DNA of 64,000 nucleotides from Teredinibacter haidensis (GTDB lineage: Bacteria; Pseudomonadota; Gammaproteobacteria; Pseudomonadales; Cellvibrionaceae), in contig NZ_CP060084.1 of NCBI RefSeq assembly GCF_014211975.1, forward strand, positions 744,001 through 808,000, in the 5' to 3' direction. The position numbers and the translations under genes are program-made. This document shows, piece by piece, positions 38,125-46,411 of the stretch. Position 1 is the first letter of the stretch; each line of letters begins with the position of its first letter. Under the pieces are notes generated by a model. It worked only from the letters and a program-made list of their open reading frames with translations, ran no database searches and was not told the DNA's origin.

Positions 38125-38976
38125 TTGCAACATAAAACCATTAAGGTTGGCGATATTGAGGTCGCCAACGATAAGCCTTTTACACTCTTTGGCGGCATTA
38201 ATGTACTAGAGTCCAAAGATATGGCTCTGAAAACTGCAGAGCACTATGTAAAGGTTACTCAGAAACTTGGTATTCCTTACGTATTTAAAGCCTCTTTCGA
38301 TAAGGCTAATCGTTCCTCCATCCACTCTTATCGTGGGCCGGGAATGGAAGCCGGGTTGAGAATATTCGAGGCAATTAAAGCCGAATTTAATGTTCCGATT
38401 ATCACCGATGTGCACGAGCCTAGTCAGGTCGCACCGGTGGCGGAAGTGGTGGATGTTATACAGTTGCCCGCTTTTTTGGCTCGCCAGACTGATCTGGTTG
38501 CGGCCATGGCAAAAACTGACGCGGTTATTAACGTGAAGAAACCGCAGTTTTTAAGCCCGGGGCAAATGAAAAACATCATCGAGAAATTTGCAGAGGGTGG
38601 TAGTGAAAAGCTTATCCTTTGCGAACGCGGAGCTTGCATGGGCTACGACAATCTAGTTGTCGATATGCTGGGTTTTCGCACCATGAAAGAAGTGAGTAAC
38701 GGTCTGCCCGTTATTTTTGATGTAACCCACTCACTTCAATGCCGCGACCCTTTGGGCGCAGCATCCGGTGGTCGTCGTCACCAAACAGCTGAACTGGCTC
38801 GCGCCGGTATGGCGATTGGTTTGGCGGGCCTGTTTATTGAAGCCCACCCCAACCCGGCAGAAGCGAAATGCGACGGCCCAAGTGCGCTTCCTCTGGACAA
38901 GTTAGAGCCGTTTTTGGGGCAAGTTAAAGCAGTGGACAATCTAATTAAAGTGTTGCCGCCACTGCACATTCAATAG
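38125..38976 (+). CDS. kdsA: 3-deoxy-D-manno-octulosonate 8-phosphate synthase
   Basis: 283 residues, normal length. It condenses phosphoenolpyruvate and arabinose 5-phosphate to make the KDO precursor for lipopolysaccharide. The start is a TTG at 38125, because the ribosome site AGGAG sits 8 bp upstream and the encoded N-terminus QHKTIKVGDIEV aligns with the family. Motifs include FKASFDKANRSS, GPGMEAGL and TDVHEP, with CERGACMGYDNLVVD further on. It sits between pyrG and eno, an arrangement shared with many gammaproteobacteria. Confidence 0.96.
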   Translation: MQHKTIKVGDIEVANDKPFTLFGGINVLESKDMALKTAEHYVKVTQKLGIPYVFKASFDKANRSSIHSYRGPGMEAGLRIFEAIKAEFNVPIITDVHEPSQVAPVAEVVDVIQLPAFLARQTDLVAAMAKTDAVINVKKPQFLSPGQMKNIIEKFAEGGSEKLILCERGACMGYDNLVVDMLGFRTMKEVSNGLPVIFDVTHSLQCRDPLGAASGGRRHQTAELARAGMAIGLAGLFIEAHPNPAEAKCDGPSALPLDKLEPFLGQVKAVDNLIKVLPPLHIQ

Positions 38977-39003
38977 TTTTGTAAACAAAGAGAGACAGTC
39001 ACT

Positions 39004-40290
39004 ATGAGCAAGATTGTAGACGTAGTTGGTTTTGAGGTAATGGACTCCCGCGGTAATCCAACCGTGATGGCCGAAGTTGTTCTGGAAAGCGGTGTAGTAG
39101 GCAGCGCCTGCGCACCATCCGGTGCTTCCACCGGTTCTCGTGAAGCCTTAGAGCTACGCGATGGCGACAATAGCCGTTACTTGGGTAAAGGCGTACTGAA
39201 AGCCGTAGCTAACGTAAACGAAGCCATCAAGCCTTTACTGGTTGGTAAAGACGCTGCTGCTCAGCGCGAGCTGGACAACATCATGCTTGAAGCTGATGGT
39301 ACGGAAAACAAAGGCACCTTGGGCGCCAACGCTATTCTGGCTGTTTCCCTGGCTGCCGCCAAAGCTGCCGCTATTGATAAAGGCATCCCCCTGTACGCTC
39401 ACATCGCTGAACTTAACGGCACTCCAGGTAAATACACCATGCCTGTTCCTATGATGAACATTGTTAACGGTGGTGAGCACGCCGATAACAACGTCGATAT
39501 CCAGGAATTTATGATTCAGCCTGTATCTGCGCCTAACTTCACTGAAGCACTGCGTATGGGTGCCGAAGTATTCCACAGTCTGAAAAAAGTATTGTCTAGC
39601 CGCGGTTTGAACACTGCAGTTGGCGACGAAGGTGGCTTTGCTCCAAATTTGCCATCCAATGAAGCCGCTCTGGAAGCGATCGCCGAAGCCGTTGCTAACG
39701 CAGGCTACAAGCTGGGCGAAGACATTACCTTGGCCCTTGACTGTGCATCTTCAGAGTTCTACAAAGACGGCGTTTACGATATGAGCGGTGAAGGTAAGAC
39801 CTTCTCTGCTGTTGAATTTACAGACTATCTGGCAGATCTGTCCGCTAAGTATCCTATCCTGTCTATCGAAGACGGCATGGACGAAAGCGATTGGGCTGGC
39901 TGGGATGTACTGACCAAGAAAATTGGTGACAAAGTACAATTGGTCGGTGACGATCTGTTCGTAACCAACACTAAGATCCTTAAGCGTGGTATCGACGAAG
40001 GAATCGGTAACTCCATCCTGATCAAATTCAACCAGATCGGTTCGTTGAGCGAAACTCTGGACGCCATTAAGATGGCTCAGGATGCAGGTTTTACAGCGGT
40101 TATCTCTCACCGTTCCGGTGAAACTGAAGACACCACTATTGCTGACCTTGCTGTTGCGACTGCTGCTGGCCAGATTAAGACAGGTTCTCTGTCTCGTTCT
40201 GACCGTGTCGCCAAATACAACCGTCTGCTGCGCATCGAAGCTGAGCTGGGTGCAGCGGCCCCATACCGCGGTCGTGCGGAATTCAAATAA
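39004..40290 (+). CDS. eno: Enolase
   Basis: 428 residues, full length. Glycolytic 2-phosphoglycerate dehydratase; also a component of the RNA degradosome in related bacteria. Diagnostic residues are visible in DSRGNPTVMAEV, SGASTGSREALELRD, NGGEHADNN and GDDLFVTNT. The signature LIKFNQIGSLSETL and SHRSGETED are also present. It follows kdsA by 27 bp and has its own terminator after it. In pseudomonads the next gene would be ftsB; here about 15 kb intervenes. Confidence 0.98.
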   Translation: MSKIVDVVGFEVMDSRGNPTVMAEVVLESGVVGSACAPSGASTGSREALELRDGDNSRYLGKGVLKAVANVNEAIKPLLVGKDAAAQRELDNIMLEADGTENKGTLGANAILAVSLAAAKAAAIDKGIPLYAHIAELNGTPGKYTMPVPMMNIVNGGEHADNNVDIQEFMIQPVSAPNFTEALRMGAEVFHSLKKVLSSRGLNTAVGDEGGFAPNLPSNEAALEAIAEAVANAGYKLGEDITLALDCASSEFYKDGVYDMSGEGKTFSAVEFTDYLADLSAKYPILSIEDGMDESDWAGWDVLTKKIGDKVQLVGDDLFVTNTKILKRGIDEGIGNSILIKFNQIGSLSETLDAIKMAQDAGFTAVISHRSGETEDTTIADLAVATAAGQIKTGSLSRSDRVAKYNRLLRIEAELGAAAPYRGRAEFK

Positions 40291-40314
40291 GCACTTATTA
40301 AAGTGGCACCCGAA

Positions 40315-40339
40315 AGCCGGCTGATTAGCCGGCTTTTTT
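40315..40339 (+). terminator. Rho-independent terminator of eno
   Basis: Perfect stem AGCCGGCT/AGCCGGCT (self-complementary arms, GATT loop) followed by a T run, 25 bp after the eno stop. Confidence 0.92.
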
Positions 40340-40442
40340 ATTTACCGGGTGAACGCAATGATACCCCCGCTCTAACTGTGCTTTATTTATTCTATAAGAG
40401 CGTAAAACATGCACTCCAGTATGTTCGAGGTTTTGTGGGCCT

Positions 40443-40452
40443 CCCCCCCCCC
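40443..40452 (+). repeat. Run of ten Cs upstream of the sugar-binding protein gene
   Basis: Homopolymer C10 about 130 bp before the next gene start. Such tracts slip during replication and may alter promoter spacing; sequencing error is also possible. Confidence 0.7.
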
Positions 40453-40580
40453 GCTAGTATGCAATCCCCTGCAATCGTTTACATCTTTGCTAAACTCAAT
40501 AGGAAAAATTGAATTCATTCAAGGTTCCTGCGCTTTTGCCGATGGGTTAGTAGGGTATTTCTTACGGGAGATTTATTTGT

Positions 40581-41792
40581 ATGCTGCGAGTGATTGTACT
40601 GGTGTTACTAGTATTTAGCGTTCCTGTCTCTGCACAGGTGGCCGGAACGATTTCAGTGTTTACCAACAGGGGAGACCTCGTTCGAAACGGGAGCTTTAAG
40701 CGTTGGGCTGCCGAGTTTCGATCCTTGCACCCTCAGGCATCTGTAAAAGTAGTGTTGGTGGAACGTTACGGTGAGGAGATGGCTGCACGCTTTGATAAAC
40801 GAGACTATGGCGATGTGGTCCTAGTTCCGACTGATATGCCAAAGGAAGCTTATCCCAAATTTTTTCTTCCATTAAATGAAATGGGCCTGTCAAACAAAAT
40901 TTATTTTTCCGATAGTTGGAGCCTTGATGGAAAAGAATATGCCTACACTCAGGGGGTTAGCGCAGAAGGGCTTATCTACAATAAAAAAATTCTAAACGAT
41001 TTGGACGTTAAAAGTCCACCCGATAAATTGTCGGACTTTTATGCTCTGTGTGAAAAGATAAAGGCCTCGGGAAAAACACCTATCTATTTGAATGTTGGTG
41101 CCGGTTGGCCTCTTCAGCAATGGGACAAAGCCGTTATGGTTTTGGCCGAAGATGGTAATTATTATCAATCCATGCTGAATCAACAGCGTCCGTTTGCATC
41201 GGGGATGCCGTATACGAAGTCTCTACAAATAGCGAGTTCAATTTTCAAAAAGGGCTACAGTGAGGAGGAGTTTATCCTCGACCAATGGCAAGAGTCTAAA
41301 GTAAATTTTGCGGAACACAATTCGGCGCTTTTTTTTCTTGGAAGCTGGGCAATACCACAGTTAATTGAATCGGGTATTCCCTCTCGCCATGTGGGTTTTG
41401 TGCCTTTTCCTCTGGATGATACAGGTGTAAGCAAAGGGATTCTTAACTTCGACTGGGGGATCGCCATTAGTCGTTATAGTCGCAACCCTAATACAGCGAA
41501 GGCGTGGTTAGACTTCTTGCTGACCGAATCAAATTTTGCCGACGTGTCAGGCTTTATTCCAACCGTTAAAACTCGAAAGTCAGGAATGCCCCAATTGTCG
41601 GAATACATGAGTTATAAGCCTCAAGTGATTCAGACTGCCTCCTACGATGCAGATTTTTTACGGAGGGCAAACAAAGCGGGTATGGATTTTTTGGGAGGCA
41701 ACTATATTCGAAATATTTTGCTTAGCCCCGATTTCGACGGAAGTATGGAATACTTGAATAAACGCTGGCAACAGGCTGGTTCAAACTTTTAA
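40581..41792 (+). CDS. Extracellular solute-binding protein, family 1 (sugar type), orphan
   Basis: 403 residues with a signal peptide (MLRVIVLVLLVFSVPVSA|Q), so periplasmic. The fold follows family 1 sugar-binding proteins of ABC importers: GTISVFTN at the start, YAYTQGVSAEGLIYNKKIL, and LGSWAIPQLIESGIP in the second lobe. No ABC permease or ATPase gene is nearby. The next gene, 30 bp downstream, is a methyl-accepting chemotaxis protein, so this protein may deliver a sugar signal to the receptor instead of, or besides, a transporter. Confidence 0.88.
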   Translation: MLRVIVLVLLVFSVPVSAQVAGTISVFTNRGDLVRNGSFKRWAAEFRSLHPQASVKVVLVERYGEEMAARFDKRDYGDVVLVPTDMPKEAYPKFFLPLNEMGLSNKIYFSDSWSLDGKEYAYTQGVSAEGLIYNKKILNDLDVKSPPDKLSDFYALCEKIKASGKTPIYLNVGAGWPLQQWDKAVMVLAEDGNYYQSMLNQQRPFASGMPYTKSLQIASSIFKKGYSEEEFILDQWQESKVNFAEHNSALFFLGSWAIPQLIESGIPSRHVGFVPFPLDDTGVSKGILNFDWGIAISRYSRNPNTAKAWLDFLLTESNFADVSGFIPTVKTRKSGMPQLSEYMSYKPQVIQTASYDADFLRRANKAGMDFLGGNYIRNILLSPDFDGSMEYLNKRWQQAGSNF

Positions 41793-41822
41793 TCGAACAC
41801 TTCTTTGTCCATAGGCTAATCA

Positions 41823-43820
41823 ATGAACATGACTCTTGTTTCCAAAGTAATCTCTGGCTTTGTGATTGTTTTGGGATTACAGTTTTTGGTAACAACATTC
41901 GGGGTGTGGAGCCAAGGCCGCGCGTATAGCCAGTTTTCACTGTCAAACAACACTGTTTTTCCTATGCTCCAGCAAAGCGCACAAATGATGTTGCATGCAC
42001 AAAACGCAGCTCAAGCGGTAGGTATGCATGCCGCAGAAAATGAATTGTATCGCTTGAGTCCTCTCAAGGAAAAGTACGAAGATGCCGTTCAATCTTATCA
42101 AATTGATTCTCAAAAGTTGATATCAATTGCGAATAATCAAACGGCGTTTCAGCAAGAAATAGAAAGTACCATCGAGGCCACTGGGAAGGCGTTTGAGATT
42201 GGTCGTCAGCATCTAGATTCCCATCGGAAAGTCACGAATACCACGGAGCTGGAATATCAGGCTCTGGCGGAGTTTGAGCAAACCTGGCAATACTTTACGG
42301 CGGATCTAAAAGATGTTCGTTTTGTTTTAACGGATGCGGAGCTGCCTGCTCGATGGTTACTCGATGCTTTGGAGCAGGATGCAAATGATGCCGCTGCTTT
42401 ATTGTCTCGTGTACCTTCCTATCGGCTTAATGCGGAGTTGGAGGACGTTGCGCGCTCGCTACAGTATTTCTGGGTCAATATTGAGGCTAAGCACAAGCTA
42501 ATGTTGGAACGCTTTCCCATTATGGCGGCAAGGCTGGGAAAATACATTGCGTTATTGCGTACGCATGTTACGGCGGAAAGCGGCGTGCTCGAACAACAGC
42601 GAATGCGACTTAAACTATCAGCAGAAAGTCGTGAGTTGATGCTGAATTTATCGCAACAGCTCGAGTTGAGTACTGGGATGTTGGACACGATGCATGGAGA
42701 TCTACAGAACCTTGCTGATGAAGCCAGTCTGGATATTTCAGGGGTGCTAGAAAACTCGCGATTCATAATGGTTGCGAGTCTTGTTGTCGCGGTATTCGTC
42801 GGTATTGCGGTTGCTTTTCTTGTCGTGAGTGGTGTGAGAGCGCCTTTGGCGCAGCTAGTGAGTCGCTTGGATAAACTGGCGAACAATGATTTGTCCGATA
42901 CGGGAGATCACTATGCTAGTGGTGAATTTAATAGTATTTCACGCTCTTTGGATAAACTTGTAGACGGTTTGTCGGGCACCATACGCACTATTAAAAACCA
43001 AAGTTCGGAGCTATCTGGTTTGGCGGCAAATGCTTCTTCTATGAGTTCAGACTCAAGGCAGGATATTGATCAACAAAAAGAACAAACTACATCGCTTGCG
43101 GCGGCGTCAACGGAGCTCGAGTATACCGCGAGGGATGTTGCAAACAATGCCAAAGAAACCAGCGATGTTGTCTCTCGCTTGCATAGCTCGGCGGAAGATG
43201 GACGAGAGATAGTTTCCAATAATCGATCGTTAATTGCTTCGCTCGACGCCGAACTTGATAGTGCTGCAAGTGTTATCGAAATGCTGCGCAATGAATCGGA
43301 CAATATAGGCTCTATCGTCTCAGTCATTATGGGGATCGCAGAACAAACCAACTTGTTAGCATTAAATGCGGCAATTGAGGCTGCTCGGGCCGGTGAGCAA
43401 GGGAGAGGGTTTGCGGTAGTGGCTGACGAGGTAAGAGCCCTCGCAAATAAAACGCAAGCATCTACAACAGAAATTACTCACATGATTGAACGGCTACAAA
43501 GCAAATCCACCGAGGCAAACTGTATTATGGATAATAACCGTAAGACCGCAAATGCCTGCGTGGAACAATCGGATTTAACGGCTGAATCATTGTCGGGTGT
43601 TCTTTTGGGGTTGGAAAAAATACGGACGATGACATCCTCAATTGCCTCAGCAGCGGAAGAGCAGAGCCGTGTTACCAGCGATTTGGCTCAGACCGTTGTC
43701 TTTATTTCCAATGTGGCCGAAGGTGTTCAAGATCGAGCTGTGACTATGGAACGGTCGAGTGGGAAGCTGCGTGAAATGGCACAAAAGCAAAATGACTTGG
43801 CTGAGAAGTTCAAACTATAG
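41823..43820 (+). CDS. Methyl-accepting chemotaxis protein
   Basis: 665 residues. A transmembrane helix near the N-terminus (VISGFVIVLGLQFLVTTFGV) is followed by a helical periplasmic domain of about 280 residues and a second helix (VASLVVAVFVGIAVAFLVV). A HAMP domain (RAPLAQLVSRLDKLANNDLS) and the cytoplasmic signalling coiled coil come next, with the hairpin tip EQTNLLALNAAIEAARAG and GRGFAVVADEVRALA. No CheR-binding pentapeptide is at the C-terminus. It would report a periplasmic signal to CheA/CheW. Its neighbour is an orphan sugar-binding protein, a plausible ligand-bearing partner. Confidence 0.93.
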   Translation: MNMTLVSKVISGFVIVLGLQFLVTTFGVWSQGRAYSQFSLSNNTVFPMLQQSAQMMLHAQNAAQAVGMHAAENELYRLSPLKEKYEDAVQSYQIDSQKLISIANNQTAFQQEIESTIEATGKAFEIGRQHLDSHRKVTNTTELEYQALAEFEQTWQYFTADLKDVRFVLTDAELPARWLLDALEQDANDAAALLSRVPSYRLNAELEDVARSLQYFWVNIEAKHKLMLERFPIMAARLGKYIALLRTHVTAESGVLEQQRMRLKLSAESRELMLNLSQQLELSTGMLDTMHGDLQNLADEASLDISGVLENSRFIMVASLVVAVFVGIAVAFLVVSGVRAPLAQLVSRLDKLANNDLSDTGDHYASGEFNSISRSLDKLVDGLSGTIRTIKNQSSELSGLAANASSMSSDSRQDIDQQKEQTTSLAAASTELEYTARDVANNAKETSDVVSRLHSSAEDGREIVSNNRSLIASLDAELDSAASVIEMLRNESDNIGSIVSVIMGIAEQTNLLALNAAIEAARAGEQGRGFAVVADEVRALANKTQASTTEITHMIERLQSKSTEANCIMDNNRKTANACVEQSDLTAESLSGVLLGLEKIRTMTSSIASAAEEQSRVTSDLAQTVVFISNVAEGVQDRAVTMERSSGKLREMAQKQNDLAEKFKL

Positions 43821-44091
43821 GTATCTCCTGAGCACGGAGGGCTGCTGACAGCAAACCAACAAGCTTGTCACAGGATCGTTAAAGCAGAGAAACGCGAAAG
43901 CAGGTTTTGTCGCCGATAGGGTGGTATGATTATCACCCGATTATCATTTGGGCAATGATCGTGAAGGCTACCTACGTCTTTCTTTCCCGGTTGACTCCTC
44001 GTTATTATTGCCCCCATTGTACTTTTCCTATCGCAAATCTCCGACTCTGGAGAATAAAATCTATGAGCGTTATCGGCTACAGGAGGCAGCT

Positions 44092-44595
44092 ATGAATTTT
44101 CTGTTTAAGTTTGTCAAAGTTATCAGTTCGGAAACCAATCCCTGGCAAATTGCTATCGCCATTATGTTTGGCATGGTTGTTGGCTTTACACCGCTGTTAA
44201 GGTTTCACAACCTTATTATTTTGTTCGTTGTGTTATTTTTCCGGATCAATATTGCTAGCTTTCTGCTGGCCCTCGGACTGTTTACTGGGCTCGCGTTTGC
44301 TCTTGATCCCGTTATGCTCCAGGTTGGAGAGGGTGTGCTTAGTTCGACTGCTACCGAGCCCTTATGGCAAGCATTGTATAGTTCAACTGTGGGGAGAATC
44401 TCTCAATTTAACCATACGCTAACAATGGGTAGTCTAGTGGTTAGTATAGTTTTTGCTCCCGTTGTATTGATTGTCAGCCGAGTTTTAATTGTGCAATACC
44501 GTGTGAAAATTATGGCTGCGCTTAATAAATTACACATTGTACGGGTGTTAAAGGCCAGTACGATAGTCCAGCGTTTTTCAGGCCTGGGGGGGTAA
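44092..44595 (+). CDS. TIGR03546-type membrane protein
   Basis: 167 residues. The start is the ATG at 44092, with a strong ribosome site AGGAGG 5 bp before it; the reading frame is open further upstream but without a good start. Sequence WQIAIAIMFGMVVGFTPLLRFHNLIILF and several hydrophobic helices fit the small TIGR03546 family, known only as the partner of TIGR03545 proteins. The neighbour 4 bp downstream is exactly such a protein. Function unknown. Confidence 0.8.
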   Translation: MNFLFKFVKVISSETNPWQIAIAIMFGMVVGFTPLLRFHNLIILFVVLFFRINIASFLLALGLFTGLAFALDPVMLQVGEGVLSSTATEPLWQALYSSTVGRISQFNHTLTMGSLVVSIVFAPVVLIVSRVLIVQYRVKIMAALNKLHIVRVLKASTIVQRFSGLGG

Positions 44596-44599
44596 GAAG

Positions 44600-46351
44600 A
44601 TGAAAGCTATTCGTTGGAGTGGGTTTCTTGGGTTTATCGTTGTTGTTACTTTGATATTTGTCGTCACACATTTCTTTGTCGACGGTTGGATCAAGCGGGG
44701 TGTGCAATCGCTAGCCTCTGAAGCAGTTGGGGCCGAAGTTAATGTCGGTAGTGTTTCTCACTCCTATATGCCCTTTGGCGTGACATTGCAGAGAGTGCAG
44801 GTAACTGACCCGGAAAATCCAAGCCTCAATAAAGTGGAGTTAGCTGAAGTCGCGGCAACTCTTGATGTGTTACCACTGTTAATGGAAAAGGTCATTATCG
44901 ACGAGCTTACGGTAAGTGAATTACAGTTTGGTACAGTCAGAGCGAAGCCTGGGAAAGTGTATCGGGGTACAGCAGAAAACGAAGGGGGCGAGAAGGAGAA
45001 AGGGGAAGGTTTGAATATCGAGCTGCCTAGTGTTGATGAGGTATTGGCAAAGGCAACTCTAAAAACCGAAACCGCCAGAACGGCGTTACAGCAATCTTAT
45101 GAGGAGCATGATACGCAGTTGAGGGACAAATACGCGGCACTGCCCAACGAAAAAGTATTGAAATCTTACGAAACGAAAATTAAAGCATTGCAAGCCCGAG
45201 ATGTTAAAAATCCGCAGGATTTCCTTGCTGCGCAAAAAGAGCTAAAACAACTTAAGGACGAGTTGAAAGCAGAAAAGACTAAACTGAAAGACTTTAAGCA
45301 GGCTGTTGATGGCGCCAAATCAGGGGTAGGCTCAGACATTAGCACTCTAAAAACGGCTTCAAAAGAGGATTACGATAAGCTAAAGGGCTTGCTTGCCGGC
45401 GACTTGGCCGCGTTTGGTGAAATTACGTCGCTACTGTTTGGTGAGCAGGCGAGGGTCTGGTCTGAGCGGCTATTTTCTGCCTATGAGTTGGTTGTTCCTA
45501 TGTTGGAAGGAAAGAAGGAGCAGGTTGTAGAGGAAGAACGCGCTAAAGGCCGATGGATAGAGTTTACTGATGCAGAATTTCTGCCCGATTTTTTGGTGCG
45601 AAAGGCCAATGTATCCCTTTTGTGGGATGGCCAGAGTTTCGAATCTATTTGGCAGGATATTACAACGGAGCACGATTTGCTGGGGAGGGCAACGCAGTTT
45701 AGAGTGGCTTCCCTGAACACGAAAAAATGGAAAGCGTTAAATGTTGATGGTGATTTTTGGTTGGCAGAGGCAGGCGTAAAAGCTAATCAAAAATGGAAGT
45801 TGCAGGATGTCGTTCTCAATAAGCTGCCATTGGCCGCCCAGGATATATTGACGGGGCAGTTGGAAAAAGCGAGCTTGAACAGTTCTGGTTCGTTAAGTAT
45901 TCGCGATAATATGCTGGATGGTAAAGGTGTTATCGATTTGGTGGATCTTGTCCTGCAAATGGAGGGGCGTAATACTTTTGCATCCAATGTGGCAAAAACG
46001 CTTAATCAACTAAAAAACATAAAAATGGATGCAGGGCTAAGCGGTATGCTGGACGAACCAGAGTTCAATCTGGGCTCCGATCTTGATGCTCAAATACGCA
46101 AGGCATTTGCCTCTGGCGCTGGAGCAGAGGGACAGGGAAAGCTGGATGAATTGCAGCAGAAGCTGAATAGTATGGCGGCAGATCAACTGGGTGAAAGTGG
46201 TGCTAAGCTTGCTGATTGGAAGCAGTGGCAGGATCTGGCGCAGGGTAAAACTGGTACTATAGAAAAAATGCTGGAAGCTGAAATGGAAAGCAAGGTCGAC
46301 AAACAAAAAGATAAGCTTAAAGATGAGCTAAAAAAACGACTATTTAATTAA
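44600..46351 (+). CDS. TIGR03545-type protein, membrane-anchored with coiled coil
   Basis: 583 residues. One N-terminal transmembrane helix (WSGFLGFIVVVTLIFVVTHF) is followed by an AsmA-like beginning (IKRGVQSLASEAVGAEVNVG, VQVTDPENPSLNKVELAEV). A long charged coiled coil follows (about residues 150-230), and a C-terminal half ending in lysine-rich sequence. This order fits the TIGR03545 family. AsmA-like proteins have been linked to envelope lipid or protein handling, but no role is established here. Coupled to the TIGR03546 gene (4 bp apart). Confidence 0.75.
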   Translation: MKAIRWSGFLGFIVVVTLIFVVTHFFVDGWIKRGVQSLASEAVGAEVNVGSVSHSYMPFGVTLQRVQVTDPENPSLNKVELAEVAATLDVLPLLMEKVIIDELTVSELQFGTVRAKPGKVYRGTAENEGGEKEKGEGLNIELPSVDEVLAKATLKTETARTALQQSYEEHDTQLRDKYAALPNEKVLKSYETKIKALQARDVKNPQDFLAAQKELKQLKDELKAEKTKLKDFKQAVDGAKSGVGSDISTLKTASKEDYDKLKGLLAGDLAAFGEITSLLFGEQARVWSERLFSAYELVVPMLEGKKEQVVEEERAKGRWIEFTDAEFLPDFLVRKANVSLLWDGQSFESIWQDITTEHDLLGRATQFRVASLNTKKWKALNVDGDFWLAEAGVKANQKWKLQDVVLNKLPLAAQDILTGQLEKASLNSSGSLSIRDNMLDGKGVIDLVDLVLQMEGRNTFASNVAKTLNQLKNIKMDAGLSGMLDEPEFNLGSDLDAQIRKAFASGAGAEGQGKLDELQQKLNSMAADQLGESGAKLADWKQWQDLAQGKTGTIEKMLEAEMESKVDKQKDKLKDELKKRLFN

Positions 46352-46362
46352 TCGTGAAACAT

Positions 46363-46393
46363 AAAAAACCCGGCAAATTCAGCCGGGTTTTTT
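46363..46393. terminator. Bidirectional Rho-independent terminator
   Basis: AAAAACCCGGC/GCCGGGTTTTT inverted repeat lies between the convergent TIGR03545 gene and hppA. It has a T run on each strand. Confidence 0.93.
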
Positions 46394-46411
46394 ATTGCCT
46401 ACAGAAAAGAC

